A DNA stretch of 64,000 nucleotides from an uncultured Prevotella sp. (GTDB taxonomy: Bacteria > Bacteroidota > Bacteroidia > Bacteroidales > Bacteroidaceae), in the NCBI GenBank assembly GCA_905234265.1, contig CAJOHJ010000008.1, forward strand, positions 52,941-116,940, written 5' to 3'. A model generated the notes under the pieces. That model saw only the letters and a program-made list of their open reading frames with translations. It made no database searches and had not been told where the DNA came from. This document shows positions 8,835 through 17,847 of the stretch, one piece after another (the stretch's first letter is position 1; each line of letters begins with the position of its first letter). The position numbers and the translations under genes were made by a program.

Positions 8835-10178
8835 CTATTGCCCTGGTGCTTTCATCAGCGACTTCATCCACCGCAGGCATTTCTCCTGGCTCGACGGGAA
8901 GCGCCAGTGGCCGCTGGACGGGGTGATGTCGCACAGCTTGGGGGCGGTAATCTCATTCCATGCTGCCCAGACCGACGTCGGCGAGCAGGTGTCGTCGTTG
9001 TAGCCCCACGACATGAACGTAGGCACCTTGAGCAGGCGTGCAAAGTTTACCACGTCGAAATACTTGAGCGTCTCCACGGCCACGTCGTCGGCGACAGTCG
9101 TGCGGCCGTCCTTGTAGAAGCCGCTGAAGAACTTCGGCCATCCGCCTGCGCGCTGATGCAGAAAACCGGTGAGGTCGCAAAGTGCCGGATAGAACGGTGC
9201 GCACATGGTGACTTTCTCGTTTAATGCCGCGGTGACGATGGTCAGCGCACCGCCCTGCGAGCCTCCAGTGACGATGACGTTCTTTCCGTCCCATCCTGGC
9301 AGAGAGCAGAGGAAGTCGACGGCGCGCACGCAGCCGGCGTAGACATCCTTATAGTAATATGTGTCGGGCGACTGCATGCCGCGGCTCATGTAGCCGTCGC
9401 ATTTCTTCTGGCGCATGTCTTCGTATGCGGCATCTGGCAGACGCTGGTCGTTGTCGTGGATTTCTATTTTCAGGTATATGCATCCCTCGTTGGGGAAGTA
9501 GTCGCTGGGGGTTATTTTCTTGCTTCCGGCACCCGGCGGACACAGCACCACGGGGTGCTTGCCGCCGTCGGTGGGCTGCGACAAATAACCCTGCAGCCAC
9601 TTGTCCTTTCCTACGTGCAGGCGTACCAGCTGGGTCTTGACCTTGCTGTTGGTGGCATCTGGCACATCCCAGAATTCAGGCTCCAGAGGCACCTTCCGGG
9701 CCTCCTTCACCGCTTTCTGCCAGAATTTCTCGAAGTCCTGCGGCATGGCGGTGAAAGTCCTGATCTGCTCCGGCTGGTAGGCCAGCTTCACCAGGTCGCG
9801 GCAGGTCTTGCCTTCGGCAGTGCGGAACCAGTATTCGCAGGCCAGAAATCCCGGCTCGTGCATGGTGCCTACCGTCAGCAGAGCCTCGCCGGCCACGAAC
9901 GTCGTGGAGTCATAGGCTGCCGGCATCAGCATTTCCGGGCCGGTCTTGTAGTATACCTTGCGGCCTTCCACCGGCACGCCGCCTTCGCGTGCTACGATGC
10001 GCAGCGTAGCCTGCTGGCCGAGGCAGTAGCGGCTGTCGCTGTGGTTGGGAGTGGCCACGGTCTCTACGAATATTTTCCGCGGATTGCCGAACTCCTGCTG
10101 GAACTTTTGTGCAGATGCTGTAATCGCCATGATGGCGGCTGTGGCTGTCATGGCGAGTCTTGAACAGAAAGCTTTCAT
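8835..10178 (-). CDS. Exported acetyl esterase, CE7 / acetylxylan esterase family
   Basis: 447 residues with signal peptide (MKAFCSRLAMTATAAIMAITASAQ). After an N-terminal beta-domain (about 25-145) comes an alpha/beta-hydrolase of the AXE1/cephalosporin C deacetylase type: nucleophile in TGGSQGG (Ser307), acid probably in SWGYNDDTCSP, and His in PSSGHWR. CE7 enzymes remove acetyl groups from xylo-oligosaccharides and similar esters; exported Bacteroidales members act on dietary or plant glycans in the periplasm. The gene stands alone, convergent with the envelope operon. A TATTTTTG element (10217-10224, minus strand) is a plausible promoter. Exact substrate unknown. Confidence 0.85.
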   Translation of the reverse strand: MKAFCSRLAMTATAAIMAITASAQKFQQEFGNPRKIFVETVATPNHSDSRYCLGQQATLRIVAREGGVPVEGRKVYYKTGPEMLMPAAYDSTTFVAGEALLTVGTMHEPGFLACEYWFRTAEGKTCRDLVKLAYQPEQIRTFTAMPQDFEKFWQKAVKEARKVPLEPEFWDVPDATNSKVKTQLVRLHVGKDKWLQGYLSQPTDGGKHPVVLCPPGAGSKKITPSDYFPNEGCIYLKIEIHDNDQRLPDAAYEDMRQKKCDGYMSRGMQSPDTYYYKDVYAGCVRAVDFLCSLPGWDGKNVIVTGGSQGGALTIVTAALNEKVTMCAPFYPALCDLTGFLHQRAGGWPKFFSGFYKDGRTTVADDVAVETLKYFDVVNFARLLKVPTFMSWGYNDDTCSPTSVWAAWNEITAPKLCDITPSSGHWRFPSSQEKCLRWMKSLMKAPGQ

Positions 10179-10266
10179 TTTCAGAGGTTTTTAGTGAAAT
10201 GTATTAATTGACTTGGCAAAAATACTATTTTTTGTGAAAAAGGCAAGTTCTTTTTTCTTTTTTTAT

Positions 10267-10274
10267 TACATTTG
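10267..10274 (+). promoter_or_regulatory. TACATTTG promoter element
   Basis: A TAnnTTTG match 66 nt before the ATG of the broken exported-protein gene at 10340; no clear TTTG partner upstream. Confidence 0.5.
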
Positions 10275-10339
10275 CCCAATGATAGCGATGGACTCCTATC
10301 TTGTCACAAGCAAAAACTCATAAAACTACCCACCAGACA

Positions 10340-10742
10340 ATGAAACGCATTCTCCTTTCCATGCTTCTCGTCATGGCAGGCTGCCACGGCCTTCAAGAGC
10401 CTCGGCAGGCAGTGGAAGTCGGAAAGCATCGGCGACACGTTCAGCTGCAAGTTCAAGGGGACGCAGGTCGGCCTCATGGGCAGCACCGATGTCGCCAGCG
10501 GCTATGCCGAAGTGTGCATCCGCGACGGCAAGGGCAAGGCTGTCTTCCAGACCAGCGTCGACTTCTACAGCAAAGTGCCTGCCACTGGCCTGCGCTGGCT
10601 GTCGCCACAGTTGCCTAAGGGAAAGTACACCCTTGAGGTGCGTGTCTCGGAAATGAAGCCAAACTGGACCGACAAGACCCGCACACAGTACGGCAGCAAG
10701 GGCCATAAGATTGAAATCAGCGACGTCGTTGTTCCTCGCTGA
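10340..10742 (+). pseudogene. Frameshifted remnant of an exported beta-sandwich protein
   Basis: ATG 10340 opens a signal sequence MKRILLSMLLVMAGCHG. After it, the sensible protein continues in another frame: from about 10390 the third frame reads SLGRQWKSESIGDTFSCKF then GTQVGLMGSTDVASGYAEV and ends ...KIEISDVVVPR at 10742. Thus signal peptide and a domain of about 110 residues are in different frames, joined near 10385-10400. The FKGTxVGLMG...YAEVxIDGK pattern is like the N-terminal accessory domain of SGNH/CE2-type esterases, so this may be an esterase fragment left by an internal deletion, or a sequencing error in a small gene. Confidence 0.6.
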
Positions 10743-10753
10743 TGCGCAGTTGT

Positions 10754-10836
10754 GAAATTATCTTTGTAAGTTACGAGATTATCTTACGAAGATAATTTTT
10801 TATCTCTGCATGTTATTTCCGTAACATGCAGAGATA
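10754..10836. repeat. 21-nt module cluster forming two hairpins between convergent genes
   Basis: ATTATCTT/AAGATAAT (10778-10796, loop ACG, followed by T5) and a perfect 15-bp stem 10801-10815 / 10822-10836 with loop TTTCCG. Both are built from the GAGATAATTT / CGTAACATGCA modules found also near 19028, 29374, 34119, 45889 and 62769. Here the hairpins probably terminate both the rightward remnant gene and leftward yidC. Confidence 0.75.
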
Positions 10837-10856
10837 CACATTTATTGTATGGAATT

Positions 10857-12740
10857 TTACTTCCGGTATCCGTTCTGGCGCTGGCGCTGCAGCTCCTCAG
10901 CCTGCTTCTGCATGGCCTCCAGACGGGCAGCCAGTCCGCTCTGCTTCTTAGGGTTGTTCTTGTTGGCCTGATAGTTGGCCTCCAGGATGGCCAGCAGCTT
11001 CTCGTCGTCGGTAGTCTTGCGGAGAGTCCACATAATGGCTGCCGACATGAAGAGCGACACGAAGTAATAGAAGTTAAGGCCGCTGGAATAGTCGTTGAAG
11101 ATGAAGAAGAACATCAGAGGCATGATGTACATCATCCATTGCATCACCTTCATCTGGTCAGCCTGCTGTCCCATCATCTGGTCCTTCTGCTGCTGCATGG
11201 AGAACCATGTGTAAAGCAGCTGGGCGGCACAGAACAGTATGCACGTCAGCGACAGGTGGTCGCCGATGGCCCAGATGTTGGTGTTCCACTCCAGGATGGG
11301 GTCGTATGTAGACAGGTCTGACATCCAGAGGAACGACTGGCCGCGCAGCTGTATGGCATTAGGCACAAAAAAGAACATTGCCAGCCAGATAGGCATCTGT
11401 ATGAGCATCGGCAGACAGCCGCTCAGGGGGCTTACGCCGTATTTTGAGTAGAGCGACATCATTTCCTGCTGCTTTTTCATCTGGTCCTCGGGGTTGTTAA
11501 GATGCTTGGTAGCCTCCTCGAACTTAGGCTTCAGCACGCGCATCTTTGCGCTGGACATGTAGCTCTTCTTGACCATCGGGAAAGTGATGGCTTTCAGCAG
11601 CAGAGTGATGAGGATAAGCACTATGCCCATGTTGAGGCCGAAGCCTGTCAGCCAGTCGAAGACGTAGAGCGTGAACCAGCGGTTGATCCAGCGCAGCAGC
11701 CACCAGCCAAGGTCGACGAGCTGCTCGAGATCCAAGTCCTTGCCGAACTTGCTCTGTGCCTCTACGTCCTGAATGAGGCGGAAGTCGTTGGGGCCGATGT
11801 ACATTTCGAATTCCGAGTCAGTCTTGCCTGTCGGGTCGAAGGCGGTAGTCATCTGTGCGTTGAAGTGCTTCAGGTATCCGGTGCCTTTCTCGTCGACAGT
11901 GCTTTCCAGTTCGGCACCTTTGGCAAAGTTGTCCTTGGCAATGAGTGCAATGCTGAAGAACTGGTTGCGGAAGGCCACCCAGTCGCAAGCCTCCTCGGTG
12001 GTTTCGTGCTTGTCGCTGGTCTCGGTGAGCTTGTCGGTGCCTCCGTCGGCTTCTTTATAGTATATCGATGTGTATCGGTTTTCGAAAGAGTAGCCTTTCT
12101 CCTGCTGGCGGCAGTGGTCGGTCCATGCTATCTGCATCTCCTTCATGGAAGGTGCAAACATGCCCGACAGTCCCTGCGTCTGGAGCGACATGCTCAGCAG
12201 GTAGTCCTTGCCAAGATGGTAGCGGAGGGCTATCTGTCCGCCGTTCTGCGCCGTGGCAGTCATGGTTACGGTGGAGTCTGTCTGCTCGGAGGGCGTGAAG
12301 AACATGTCGGCGGTGATGATGTTCTCCTGCTTGCCGGCCAGCATGAACACCATGTCCTGGTCGTCGGCATCGAAGAGTGTGACATCCGGCTTGCCGTCGA
12401 TGCTCTTGAAATTCTTGATGACAGCCTTGCGCACAACGCCGCCCTTAGTGTCGAGGGTAAGCTGCAGCTTGTCGTTGCTGAGCGTCACCTGCTGTGAGGT
12501 TCCGCTGAGAGCATGGTGGAAAAGGGCCGTAGTGTCGGCCTTGGCAGCAGAGTCAGCCTTGGCCTCTGCCTGTCTGGCAGCCTGCTCGCTGGCCTGCTGG
12601 GCTTTTTCCTGTTCTGCCAGGGCTATGGAGTCTTGCTGGCGTGCAGCCTCTATTTGTTCGGCTGACGGCTGGTTGTACCATGAAAAACCTATCAGTACAA
12701 GCGCAATCAGCACAAATCCAATAATAGTGTCTCTATTCAT
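10857..12740 (-). CDS. yidC: Membrane protein insertase YidC
   Basis: 627 residues from ATG 12740 (MNRDTIIGFVLIALVLIGFSWY). It has the architecture of Gram-negative YidC: N-terminal membrane anchor, large periplasmic domain of about 300 residues, then the conserved insertase core with five transmembrane segments (including DWLTGFGLNMGIVLILITLL and SPLSGCLPMLIQMPIWLAMF). YidC inserts inner-membrane proteins alone or with SecYEG. The C-terminus ends in a coiled-coil and a basic tail (ELQRQRQNGYRK) likely to contact ribosomes. A longer upstream frame exists but crosses the promoter TACCTTTG at 12791-12798 (minus strand), so it is rejected. Confidence 0.95.
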   Translation of the reverse strand: MNRDTIIGFVLIALVLIGFSWYNQPSAEQIEAARQQDSIALAEQEKAQQASEQAARQAEAKADSAAKADTTALFHHALSGTSQQVTLSNDKLQLTLDTKGGVVRKAVIKNFKSIDGKPDVTLFDADDQDMVFMLAGKQENIITADMFFTPSEQTDSTVTMTATAQNGGQIALRYHLGKDYLLSMSLQTQGLSGMFAPSMKEMQIAWTDHCRQQEKGYSFENRYTSIYYKEADGGTDKLTETSDKHETTEEACDWVAFRNQFFSIALIAKDNFAKGAELESTVDEKGTGYLKHFNAQMTTAFDPTGKTDSEFEMYIGPNDFRLIQDVEAQSKFGKDLDLEQLVDLGWWLLRWINRWFTLYVFDWLTGFGLNMGIVLILITLLLKAITFPMVKKSYMSSAKMRVLKPKFEEATKHLNNPEDQMKKQQEMMSLYSKYGVSPLSGCLPMLIQMPIWLAMFFFVPNAIQLRGQSFLWMSDLSTYDPILEWNTNIWAIGDHLSLTCILFCAAQLLYTWFSMQQQKDQMMGQQADQMKVMQWMMYIMPLMFFFIFNDYSSGLNFYYFVSLFMSAAIMWTLRKTTDDEKLLAILEANYQANKNNPKKQSGLAARLEAMQKQAEELQRQRQNGYRK

Positions 12741-12790
12741 TGTTGATGTTTTTTTGCTGTTTGTGAGTATCTTCGCCGAGAAATTCGCGG

Positions 12791-12798
12791 CAAAGGTA
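12791..12798 (-). promoter_or_regulatory. TACCTTTG promoter element for yidC
   Basis: TAnnTTTG match on the minus strand 51 nt upstream of the yidC ATG. It is back to back with the rightward TACCTTTG at 12863-12870 for the S9 peptidase gene. Confidence 0.65.
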
Positions 12799-12862
12799 CA
12801 AATAAATATCTTCATAAATGCTGTTATTTTTGTTTTTTATTTTTTATTTCTTATTTTCTTTG

Positions 12863-12870
12863 TACCTTTG
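12863..12870 (+). promoter_or_regulatory. TACCTTTG promoter element for the S9 peptidase gene
   Basis: TAnnTTTG match in a T-rich region 25 nt before ATG 12895. Together with the minus-strand element at 12791 it forms a divergent promoter region. Confidence 0.65.
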
Positions 12871-12894
12871 AAGCTTAATAAAACAAAGAATAAA

Positions 12895-15213
12895 ATGAAA
12901 AAACTGATAATCGTGGCCATTGCGGCACTGCTGACGGTGCCGGCAGCCATTAAAGCACAGCAAAACGAAGTGATTGGAAAACAGAACATCAAGCTCAGCA
13001 GCCGCCTGATGACTCCTGAAGCCCTTTGGGCCATGGGGCGCATCGGCGCGGTGGAGGCTTCGCCCAACGGCGGAAAGATTGCTTTCCAGGTGGGCTATTA
13101 CAGTGTTAAGCAGAACAAGAGCCATCAGGTCATCTGCATCATGAACAGCGACGGCACAGGGCGCCGACAGCTGACGGCAACTGCCAAGAGCGAGACCGAC
13201 CCTGCATGGCTTGACGACGAGACCTTGGTATTCGTCTGCGACGGTGAGATATGGGCAGTGAAGGCTGACGGCACCGGCCGCCGCCAGCTGTCGAAGACCG
13301 ACGGCAAGGTGGAAGGCTTCCGCTTTTCTCCCGACCGCCAGTGGGTATTGATAGTAAAGTCGATGCCGTTCCACGAGATTATCAAGGAAAACCCCAAAGA
13401 CCTGCCAAAGGCTACTGGCCGCAGGGTCACCGACTTGATGTACCGCCACTGGGATCACTATGTTGAGAGCATACAGCATCCGTTCGTAGCAAAAGTCGAC
13501 AACGGCAACGATGTTTCTCAGCTTTCTGTCTCCGGCTCTCAGTTTGTCGACATCCTCGAAGGCGAACCCTACGAATGCCCTATGGAACCCTTTGGCGGCA
13601 TGGAGCAGCTGGCGTGGAGTCCCGACTCAAAGACCATTGCATACACTTGCAGGAAAAAGACCGGCACGCAGTATGCCATCTCTACCGACTCTGATATATA
13701 CATATATAATATACACACGCGCGCGACGCGCAATCTCTGCAAGCCCGACGGCTATCAGGCTCCGGCAGTAGACCCAAGCCACACCTTGGCAGACCAAGCC
13801 GTGAACGCAACCCAGACAGTTGCGGACTCTAATTCGTCAGCCGAAGGCTCCAATGCGTCATCCGAAGGCTCCAATGCGTCATCCGAAGGCTTTACCGTGA
13901 ATGCAAAGAGCCTGAACACTGGCTACGACCAAAATCCGCAGTTCTCGCCCGACGGCACACAGATAGCCTGGCTGTCGATGGCACGCGACGGCTACGAGGC
14001 AGACTTGAACCGCCTCTGCATATACACTCTCGCCACAGGCACCATGCGCTATGTCAACTGGAAGAGCGACGTCGAGAGCTTCTGCTGGGCAACGTACAAT
14101 TCCACGGCTGCGAAGGGAAAGAAGACTGCCAAGGTGAAGGCTTCCGACCCGCAGCTCTACTTCCTCAGCGTCTGGCACGGCTGCTGCAACATGTATAGCG
14201 CCAGCCAGAAAGGCGAGGTTACGCAGCTCACTGAGACCTGGGACGACTGGACAAGCCTCCAGATGGCTAACAACGGCGGCAAGATTCTTGCCACACGCCA
14301 GAGCCTGAGTGCGCCTACCGACATCTATCTCGTGACACCGCCTGCTAAGAAGCAGCCTGTAAGGATTGAGCAGATTTCCTTCGAGAATAAGCATATCCTT
14401 GACCAGCTCGACTTTGGCCGCATGCAGCAATACTGGGTTCCGACCACCGACGGAAAGAAGGAGCTTGTGTGGGTGATGCTTCCTGCTGGCTATGAGGAAG
14501 GCAAGAAGTATCCTACGCTGCTTTTCTGTGAGGGTGGTCCGCAAAGCCCCGTCAGCCAGTTCTGGAGCTACCGCTGGAATTTCCAGATGATGGCTGCCAA
14601 CGGTTACGTCGTCATAGCTCCCAACCGCCACGGACTGCCGGGCTTCGGCCAGACATGGAAAGAGCAGATTAGCGGCGACTGGACGGGCCAGTGCATGGAC
14701 GATTATCTGTCTGCCATCGACTTTGCCGCCGACTCGCTGCCGTTTGTCGACCGCGACCGCCTTGGTGCCGTCGGCGCGTCGTTCGGAGGCTTCTCCGTCT
14801 ACTATCTTGCCGGCCACCACAACAAGCGTTTCAAGGCTTTCATTGCACACGACGGAGCTTTCAACCTGGAATCCATGTACACGGATACGGAAGAAGTGTT
14901 CTTCTCCAACTGGGAATACGACGATGCCTACTGGAACAAGAACCGCACGCAGCGAGCCGCCAAGACCTATGAGAATTCGCCGCACAAGTTTGTCGACCAG
15001 TGGGACACGCCAATACTCTGCATTCATGGCGAGAAGGACTACCGCATTGTCTACAATCAGGGAATGGGCGCCTTCAATGCAGCCCGTCTTCGCGGCATAC
15101 CTGCCGAGCTGCTGATATTCCCCGACGAGAACCACTGGGTGCTGAAGCCGCAGAACGGCATACTCTGGCAGCGCACCTTCTTCGAATGGCTCGACAGGTG
15201 GCTTAAGTATTAA
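12895..15213 (+). CDS. Exported S9 family (DPP-like) serine peptidase
   Basis: 772 residues with signal peptide MKKLIIVAIAALLTVPAAIKAQ. Residues about 40-500 form a WD-like beta-propeller (repeats such as FRFSPDRQWVLI, LAWSPDSKTIAYT, PQFSPDGTQIAWL), followed by an alpha/beta-hydrolase: Ser629 in GASFGG, Asp715 in HGEKDYRI and His747 in DENHW form the triad. Family members cleave oligopeptides in the periplasm, often after Pro or Ala. An insertion at about residues 313-333 consists of a 21-nt tandem repeat giving repeated EGSNASS, a low-complexity loop between propeller blades. Monocistronic, from the promoter at 12863. Confidence 0.9.
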   Translation: MKKLIIVAIAALLTVPAAIKAQQNEVIGKQNIKLSSRLMTPEALWAMGRIGAVEASPNGGKIAFQVGYYSVKQNKSHQVICIMNSDGTGRRQLTATAKSETDPAWLDDETLVFVCDGEIWAVKADGTGRRQLSKTDGKVEGFRFSPDRQWVLIVKSMPFHEIIKENPKDLPKATGRRVTDLMYRHWDHYVESIQHPFVAKVDNGNDVSQLSVSGSQFVDILEGEPYECPMEPFGGMEQLAWSPDSKTIAYTCRKKTGTQYAISTDSDIYIYNIHTRATRNLCKPDGYQAPAVDPSHTLADQAVNATQTVADSNSSAEGSNASSEGSNASSEGFTVNAKSLNTGYDQNPQFSPDGTQIAWLSMARDGYEADLNRLCIYTLATGTMRYVNWKSDVESFCWATYNSTAAKGKKTAKVKASDPQLYFLSVWHGCCNMYSASQKGEVTQLTETWDDWTSLQMANNGGKILATRQSLSAPTDIYLVTPPAKKQPVRIEQISFENKHILDQLDFGRMQQYWVPTTDGKKELVWVMLPAGYEEGKKYPTLLFCEGGPQSPVSQFWSYRWNFQMMAANGYVVIAPNRHGLPGFGQTWKEQISGDWTGQCMDDYLSAIDFAADSLPFVDRDRLGAVGASFGGFSVYYLAGHHNKRFKAFIAHDGAFNLESMYTDTEEVFFSNWEYDDAYWNKNRTQRAAKTYENSPHKFVDQWDTPILCIHGEKDYRIVYNQGMGAFNAARLRGIPAELLIFPDENHWVLKPQNGILWQRTFFEWLDRWLKY

Positions 15214-15262
15214 TCTATTTTAAATCGTATAATTAACAGTAGGTTATTACAAAACTAATTTG

Positions 15263-15270
15263 TAACTTTG
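15263..15270 (+). promoter_or_regulatory. TAACTTTG promoter element for kduI
   Basis: TAnnTTTG match 36 nt before ATG 15307. This placing makes an upstream TTG start at 15268 impossible and supports ATG 15307. Confidence 0.65.
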
Positions 15271-15306
15271 CGGAAAGCTGCAATGCTTGGAAACAATAGT
15301 ACGTCA

Positions 15307-16149
15307 ATGAAAACTAACTATCAGATACGCTATTCGTCGAATCCGGCAGATGCCCGGCATTACGACACTCAGCGACTGCGCAGCGAGTTCCTCATCGAGA
15401 AGCTGTTTGCTGCAGACGAGGCAAATATGGTTTATTCAATGCACGACCGCATGATTGTCGGCGGTCTGATGCCTGTCAGTGAGCAGCTTCGGCTTGAGGT
15501 CATCGACCCCTTGAAGTCAGAATTTTTTACTGAGCGCCGCGAAGTGGGCATTTTCAATGTCGGCGGCAGCGGCAGCGTTACCGTTGGCGGCGAAGTCTTC
15601 AGGCTTGGCTTCAAGGAAGCATTGTATGTGGGGCGTGGCAGCCGCGATGTCTTCTTTGCGTCCGACGATGCTGCCAATCCGGCAAAGTTCTATTTCAATT
15701 CCACTACGGCACACGCTGAATATCCATGCCGCAAGATTACCAAGGGCGACGCTGTCGTTGCCCACATGGGCAGTCTTGAAATGTCCAACGAGCGAAACAT
15801 CAACAAGATGCTTGTCAACCAGGTTCTTCCCACCTGCCAGCTGCAGATGGGAATGACAGAACTGCAGCCGGGGTCAGTATGGAACACCATGCCTGCGCAT
15901 GTCCACTCCCGTCGCATGGAAGCCTACTTCTACTTTGAGCTTCCTGCCGGCCAGGCAGTGTGCCACCTGATGGGAGAGCCGCAGGAGACGCGCCACATCT
16001 GGATGCACGGCGAACAGGCAGTCATTTCGCCGGAGTGGAGCATACATTCGGCAGCTGCCACTCACAACTACACCTTCATCTGGGGCATGGGCGGCGAAAA
16101 CCTCGACTATGGCGACCAGGACTTCTATGAAATCACTGACCTGCGCTGA
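15307..16149 (+). CDS. kduI: 5-dehydro-4-deoxy-D-glucuronate isomerase
   Basis: 280 residues from ATG 15307 (MKTNYQIRYSSNPADARHYD), the usual KduI length. The double-cupin fold is seen in motifs VGIFNVGGSGSV, PAHVHSRRMEAYFYF and HSAAATHNYTFIWGM; the His residues in HVHSRRME and in WSIHS are expected zinc ligands. KduI converts 5-keto-4-deoxyuronate, released from pectin or glycosaminoglycans, to 3-deoxy-D-glycero-2,5-hexodiulosonate in the cytoplasm. The next gene, 79 nt downstream, encodes the dehydrogenase acting on that product, so the two form a uronate-catabolic operon ending at the hairpin at 17054. Confidence 0.95.
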   Translation: MKTNYQIRYSSNPADARHYDTQRLRSEFLIEKLFAADEANMVYSMHDRMIVGGLMPVSEQLRLEVIDPLKSEFFTERREVGIFNVGGSGSVTVGGEVFRLGFKEALYVGRGSRDVFFASDDAANPAKFYFNSTTAHAEYPCRKITKGDAVVAHMGSLEMSNERNINKMLVNQVLPTCQLQMGMTELQPGSVWNTMPAHVHSRRMEAYFYFELPAGQAVCHLMGEPQETRHIWMHGEQAVISPEWSIHSAAATHNYTFIWGMGGENLDYGDQDFYEITDLR

Positions 16150-16228
16150 GCCTGCGCCGCCGAGTGTCGGCCTCTTCCGGTCCATCATCAGAGAAACCCT
16201 TTAAAAACCTATATAAACAACAACTATT

Positions 16229-17032
16229 ATGGCAAACATTTTTTCATTAGAAGGTAAGAATGCCTGGATCACCGGAGCTTCTTACGGCATCGGCTTCAAC
16301 ATTGCAAAGGCTTTTGTTGCCGCCGGCATCAAGAACATCATCTTCAACGACATCAACGAGGCTGCCCTGCAGCGCGGCCTTGACAACTACAAGGCTGAGG
16401 GCATTACCAACGTCCACGGCTATGTCTGCGACGTTACCGACGAAGTTGCCGTGAAGGCTCTTGTCGAGAAAATCCACGCAGAGGTTGGCCAGATAGACAT
16501 CCTCGTCAACAATGCCGGCATCATCAAGCGTATTCCGATGCACGAGATGAAGCGCCAGGAATTCCAGCAGGTTATCGACGTCGACCTGGTGGCTCCCTAC
16601 ATTGTCAGCGCAGCAGTCATTCCTGAGATGATGGAGCGCCGCGAGGGCAAGATTATCAACATCTGCTCCATGATGTCAGAGCTTGGCCGCGAGACCGTCA
16701 GCGCATACGCAGCTGCCAAGGGCGGCTTGAAGATGCTCACCCGCAACATCTGCTCAGAGTATGGCGAGTACAACATCCAGTGCAACGGCATTGGCCCGGG
16801 CTATATTGCCACTCCGCAGACTGCTCCTCTCCGCGAGCGTCAGGCCGACGGCAGCCGCCATCCGTTCGACTCGTTCATCTGCGCCAAGACTCCCGCTGGC
16901 CGCTGGCTCGACCCGTCAGAGCTTGGAGGTCCGGCTGTGTTCCTGGCTTCTCACGCTTCCGACGCTGTCAACGGACATATCCTCTATGTCGACGGCGGCA
17001 TCCTGGCCTACATCGGCAAGCAGCCTAAGTAA
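16229..17032 (+). CDS. kduD: SDR oxidoreductase, 2-dehydro-3-deoxy-D-gluconate 5-dehydrogenase type
   Basis: 267 residues of a classical short-chain dehydrogenase: nucleotide-binding TGASYGIG (about 16-23), NNAG, catalytic Ser in NICSMMSE, YAAAK (Tyr/Lys pair) and PGYIATP. The pairing with kduI points to KduD, which reduces 2,5-diketo-3-deoxygluconate to KDG with NADH; Bacteroidales copies are often called gluconate 5-dehydrogenase, and sequence alone cannot separate these substrates. Cytoplasmic. No signal peptide. Confidence 0.88.
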   Translation: MANIFSLEGKNAWITGASYGIGFNIAKAFVAAGIKNIIFNDINEAALQRGLDNYKAEGITNVHGYVCDVTDEVAVKALVEKIHAEVGQIDILVNNAGIIKRIPMHEMKRQEFQQVIDVDLVAPYIVSAAVIPEMMERREGKIINICSMMSELGRETVSAYAAAKGGLKMLTRNICSEYGEYNIQCNGIGPGYIATPQTAPLRERQADGSRHPFDSFICAKTPAGRWLDPSELGGPAVFLASHASDAVNGHILYVDGGILAYIGKQPK

Positions 17033-17053
17033 CTTTGGCCGGCACAATAAACC

Positions 17054-17085
17054 AACAGTGGCAGACTCTCTTGTCTGCCACTGTT
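17054..17085 (+). terminator. Terminator of the kduI-kduD operon
   Basis: AACAGTGGCAGAC pairs with GTCTGCCACTGTT around TCTCTT and is followed by TTTTCTTT. A perfect 13-bp stem. Confidence 0.9.
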
Positions 17086-17177
17086 TTTCTTTATGTTCTT
17101 ATAACTCTTAGTATTTAAAAAGCCCTTTTCACAAAGAGCTTTTTTCCTTTATGTCAGCTTGTCGTCCTGCGTTCTGT

Positions 17178-17801
17178 TTAGAAGCAGACGCCAAGAGTCA
17201 CAGACGTTGTGTGAATTTTGGCCTTTTTGGCAATCTCTGAGAAGTCAGTGCCGTAGGAAACACCCACCAGCCACTTCTTGTTGAAGCGTGCGTTGGCGCC
17301 GATGTGCCATCCCACCTGGAAGCGGTTCCATGTGTAGTCATCGCCACCCATGTCGTCCTTGTCGAACAAGTTGTAGTCTTTTCCATTGTATTCTGCTGTT
17401 CCCACAGCATTGATGCGGAAGTCAAGTCCGAGATTTGGGATGATTTCTACTGACGAGTTGGGGATTTCATAGACATACTGGAGGCTGAGGGGTATCTTTG
17501 CCGACAGCATCTTGTAGTCAGCATCGTCTTCACTGTAGAAGCTGAACTGGATGCCCAGTCCTGACTCAATGTACAGTGGCAGGCTTGACGAAACGCCCCA
17601 AGCCTTGTTCAGGCCGATGGAGAATCCAGTGAAAGATTGTGAACTGCCTTTGTCGGGAACGATAGAGCTTGGATTCCACTGCAAGTAGAAAGTCTTGTTC
17701 TTGAACTCCTTGGAGATTGCTGCCGACTTGCCAGTCATGAGCTGTGCGAAGGCAGTCGATGTCATTACGGCCATTGCGGCCATCAGAATAATTTTCTTCA
17801 T
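17178..17801 (-). CDS. Outer-membrane beta-barrel protein
   Basis: 207 residues with signal peptide MKKIILMAAMAVMTSTAFAQ. The mature part shows alternating hydrophobic/polar strands ending in aromatic residues (FTGFSIGLNKAWGV, LPLYIESGLGIQFSFY, FQVGWHIGANARFNKKW, GVSYGTDF) and ends with ...SVTLGVCF, an aromatic C-terminus typical of barrels recognised by BamA. Probably an eight-stranded porin-like or OmpW/OMP_b-brl member; no ligand can be proposed. Confidence 0.8.
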   Translation of the reverse strand: MKKIILMAAMAVMTSTAFAQLMTGKSAAISKEFKNKTFYLQWNPSSIVPDKGSSQSFTGFSIGLNKAWGVSSSLPLYIESGLGIQFSFYSEDDADYKMLSAKIPLSLQYVYEIPNSSVEIIPNLGLDFRINAVGTAEYNGKDYNLFDKDDMGGDDYTWNRFQVGWHIGANARFNKKWLVGVSYGTDFSEIAKKAKIHTTSVTLGVCF

Positions 17802-17847
17802 AGTCTATTGATATAAGTGTTTATAGTGTTTGTTTTTCTTGTTGTCA

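Noticed and set aside
12253..12894. Upstream extension of the S9 peptidase frame
   Set aside because: It runs through yidC and the TACCTTTG promoter; a signal peptide begins precisely at ATG 12895.
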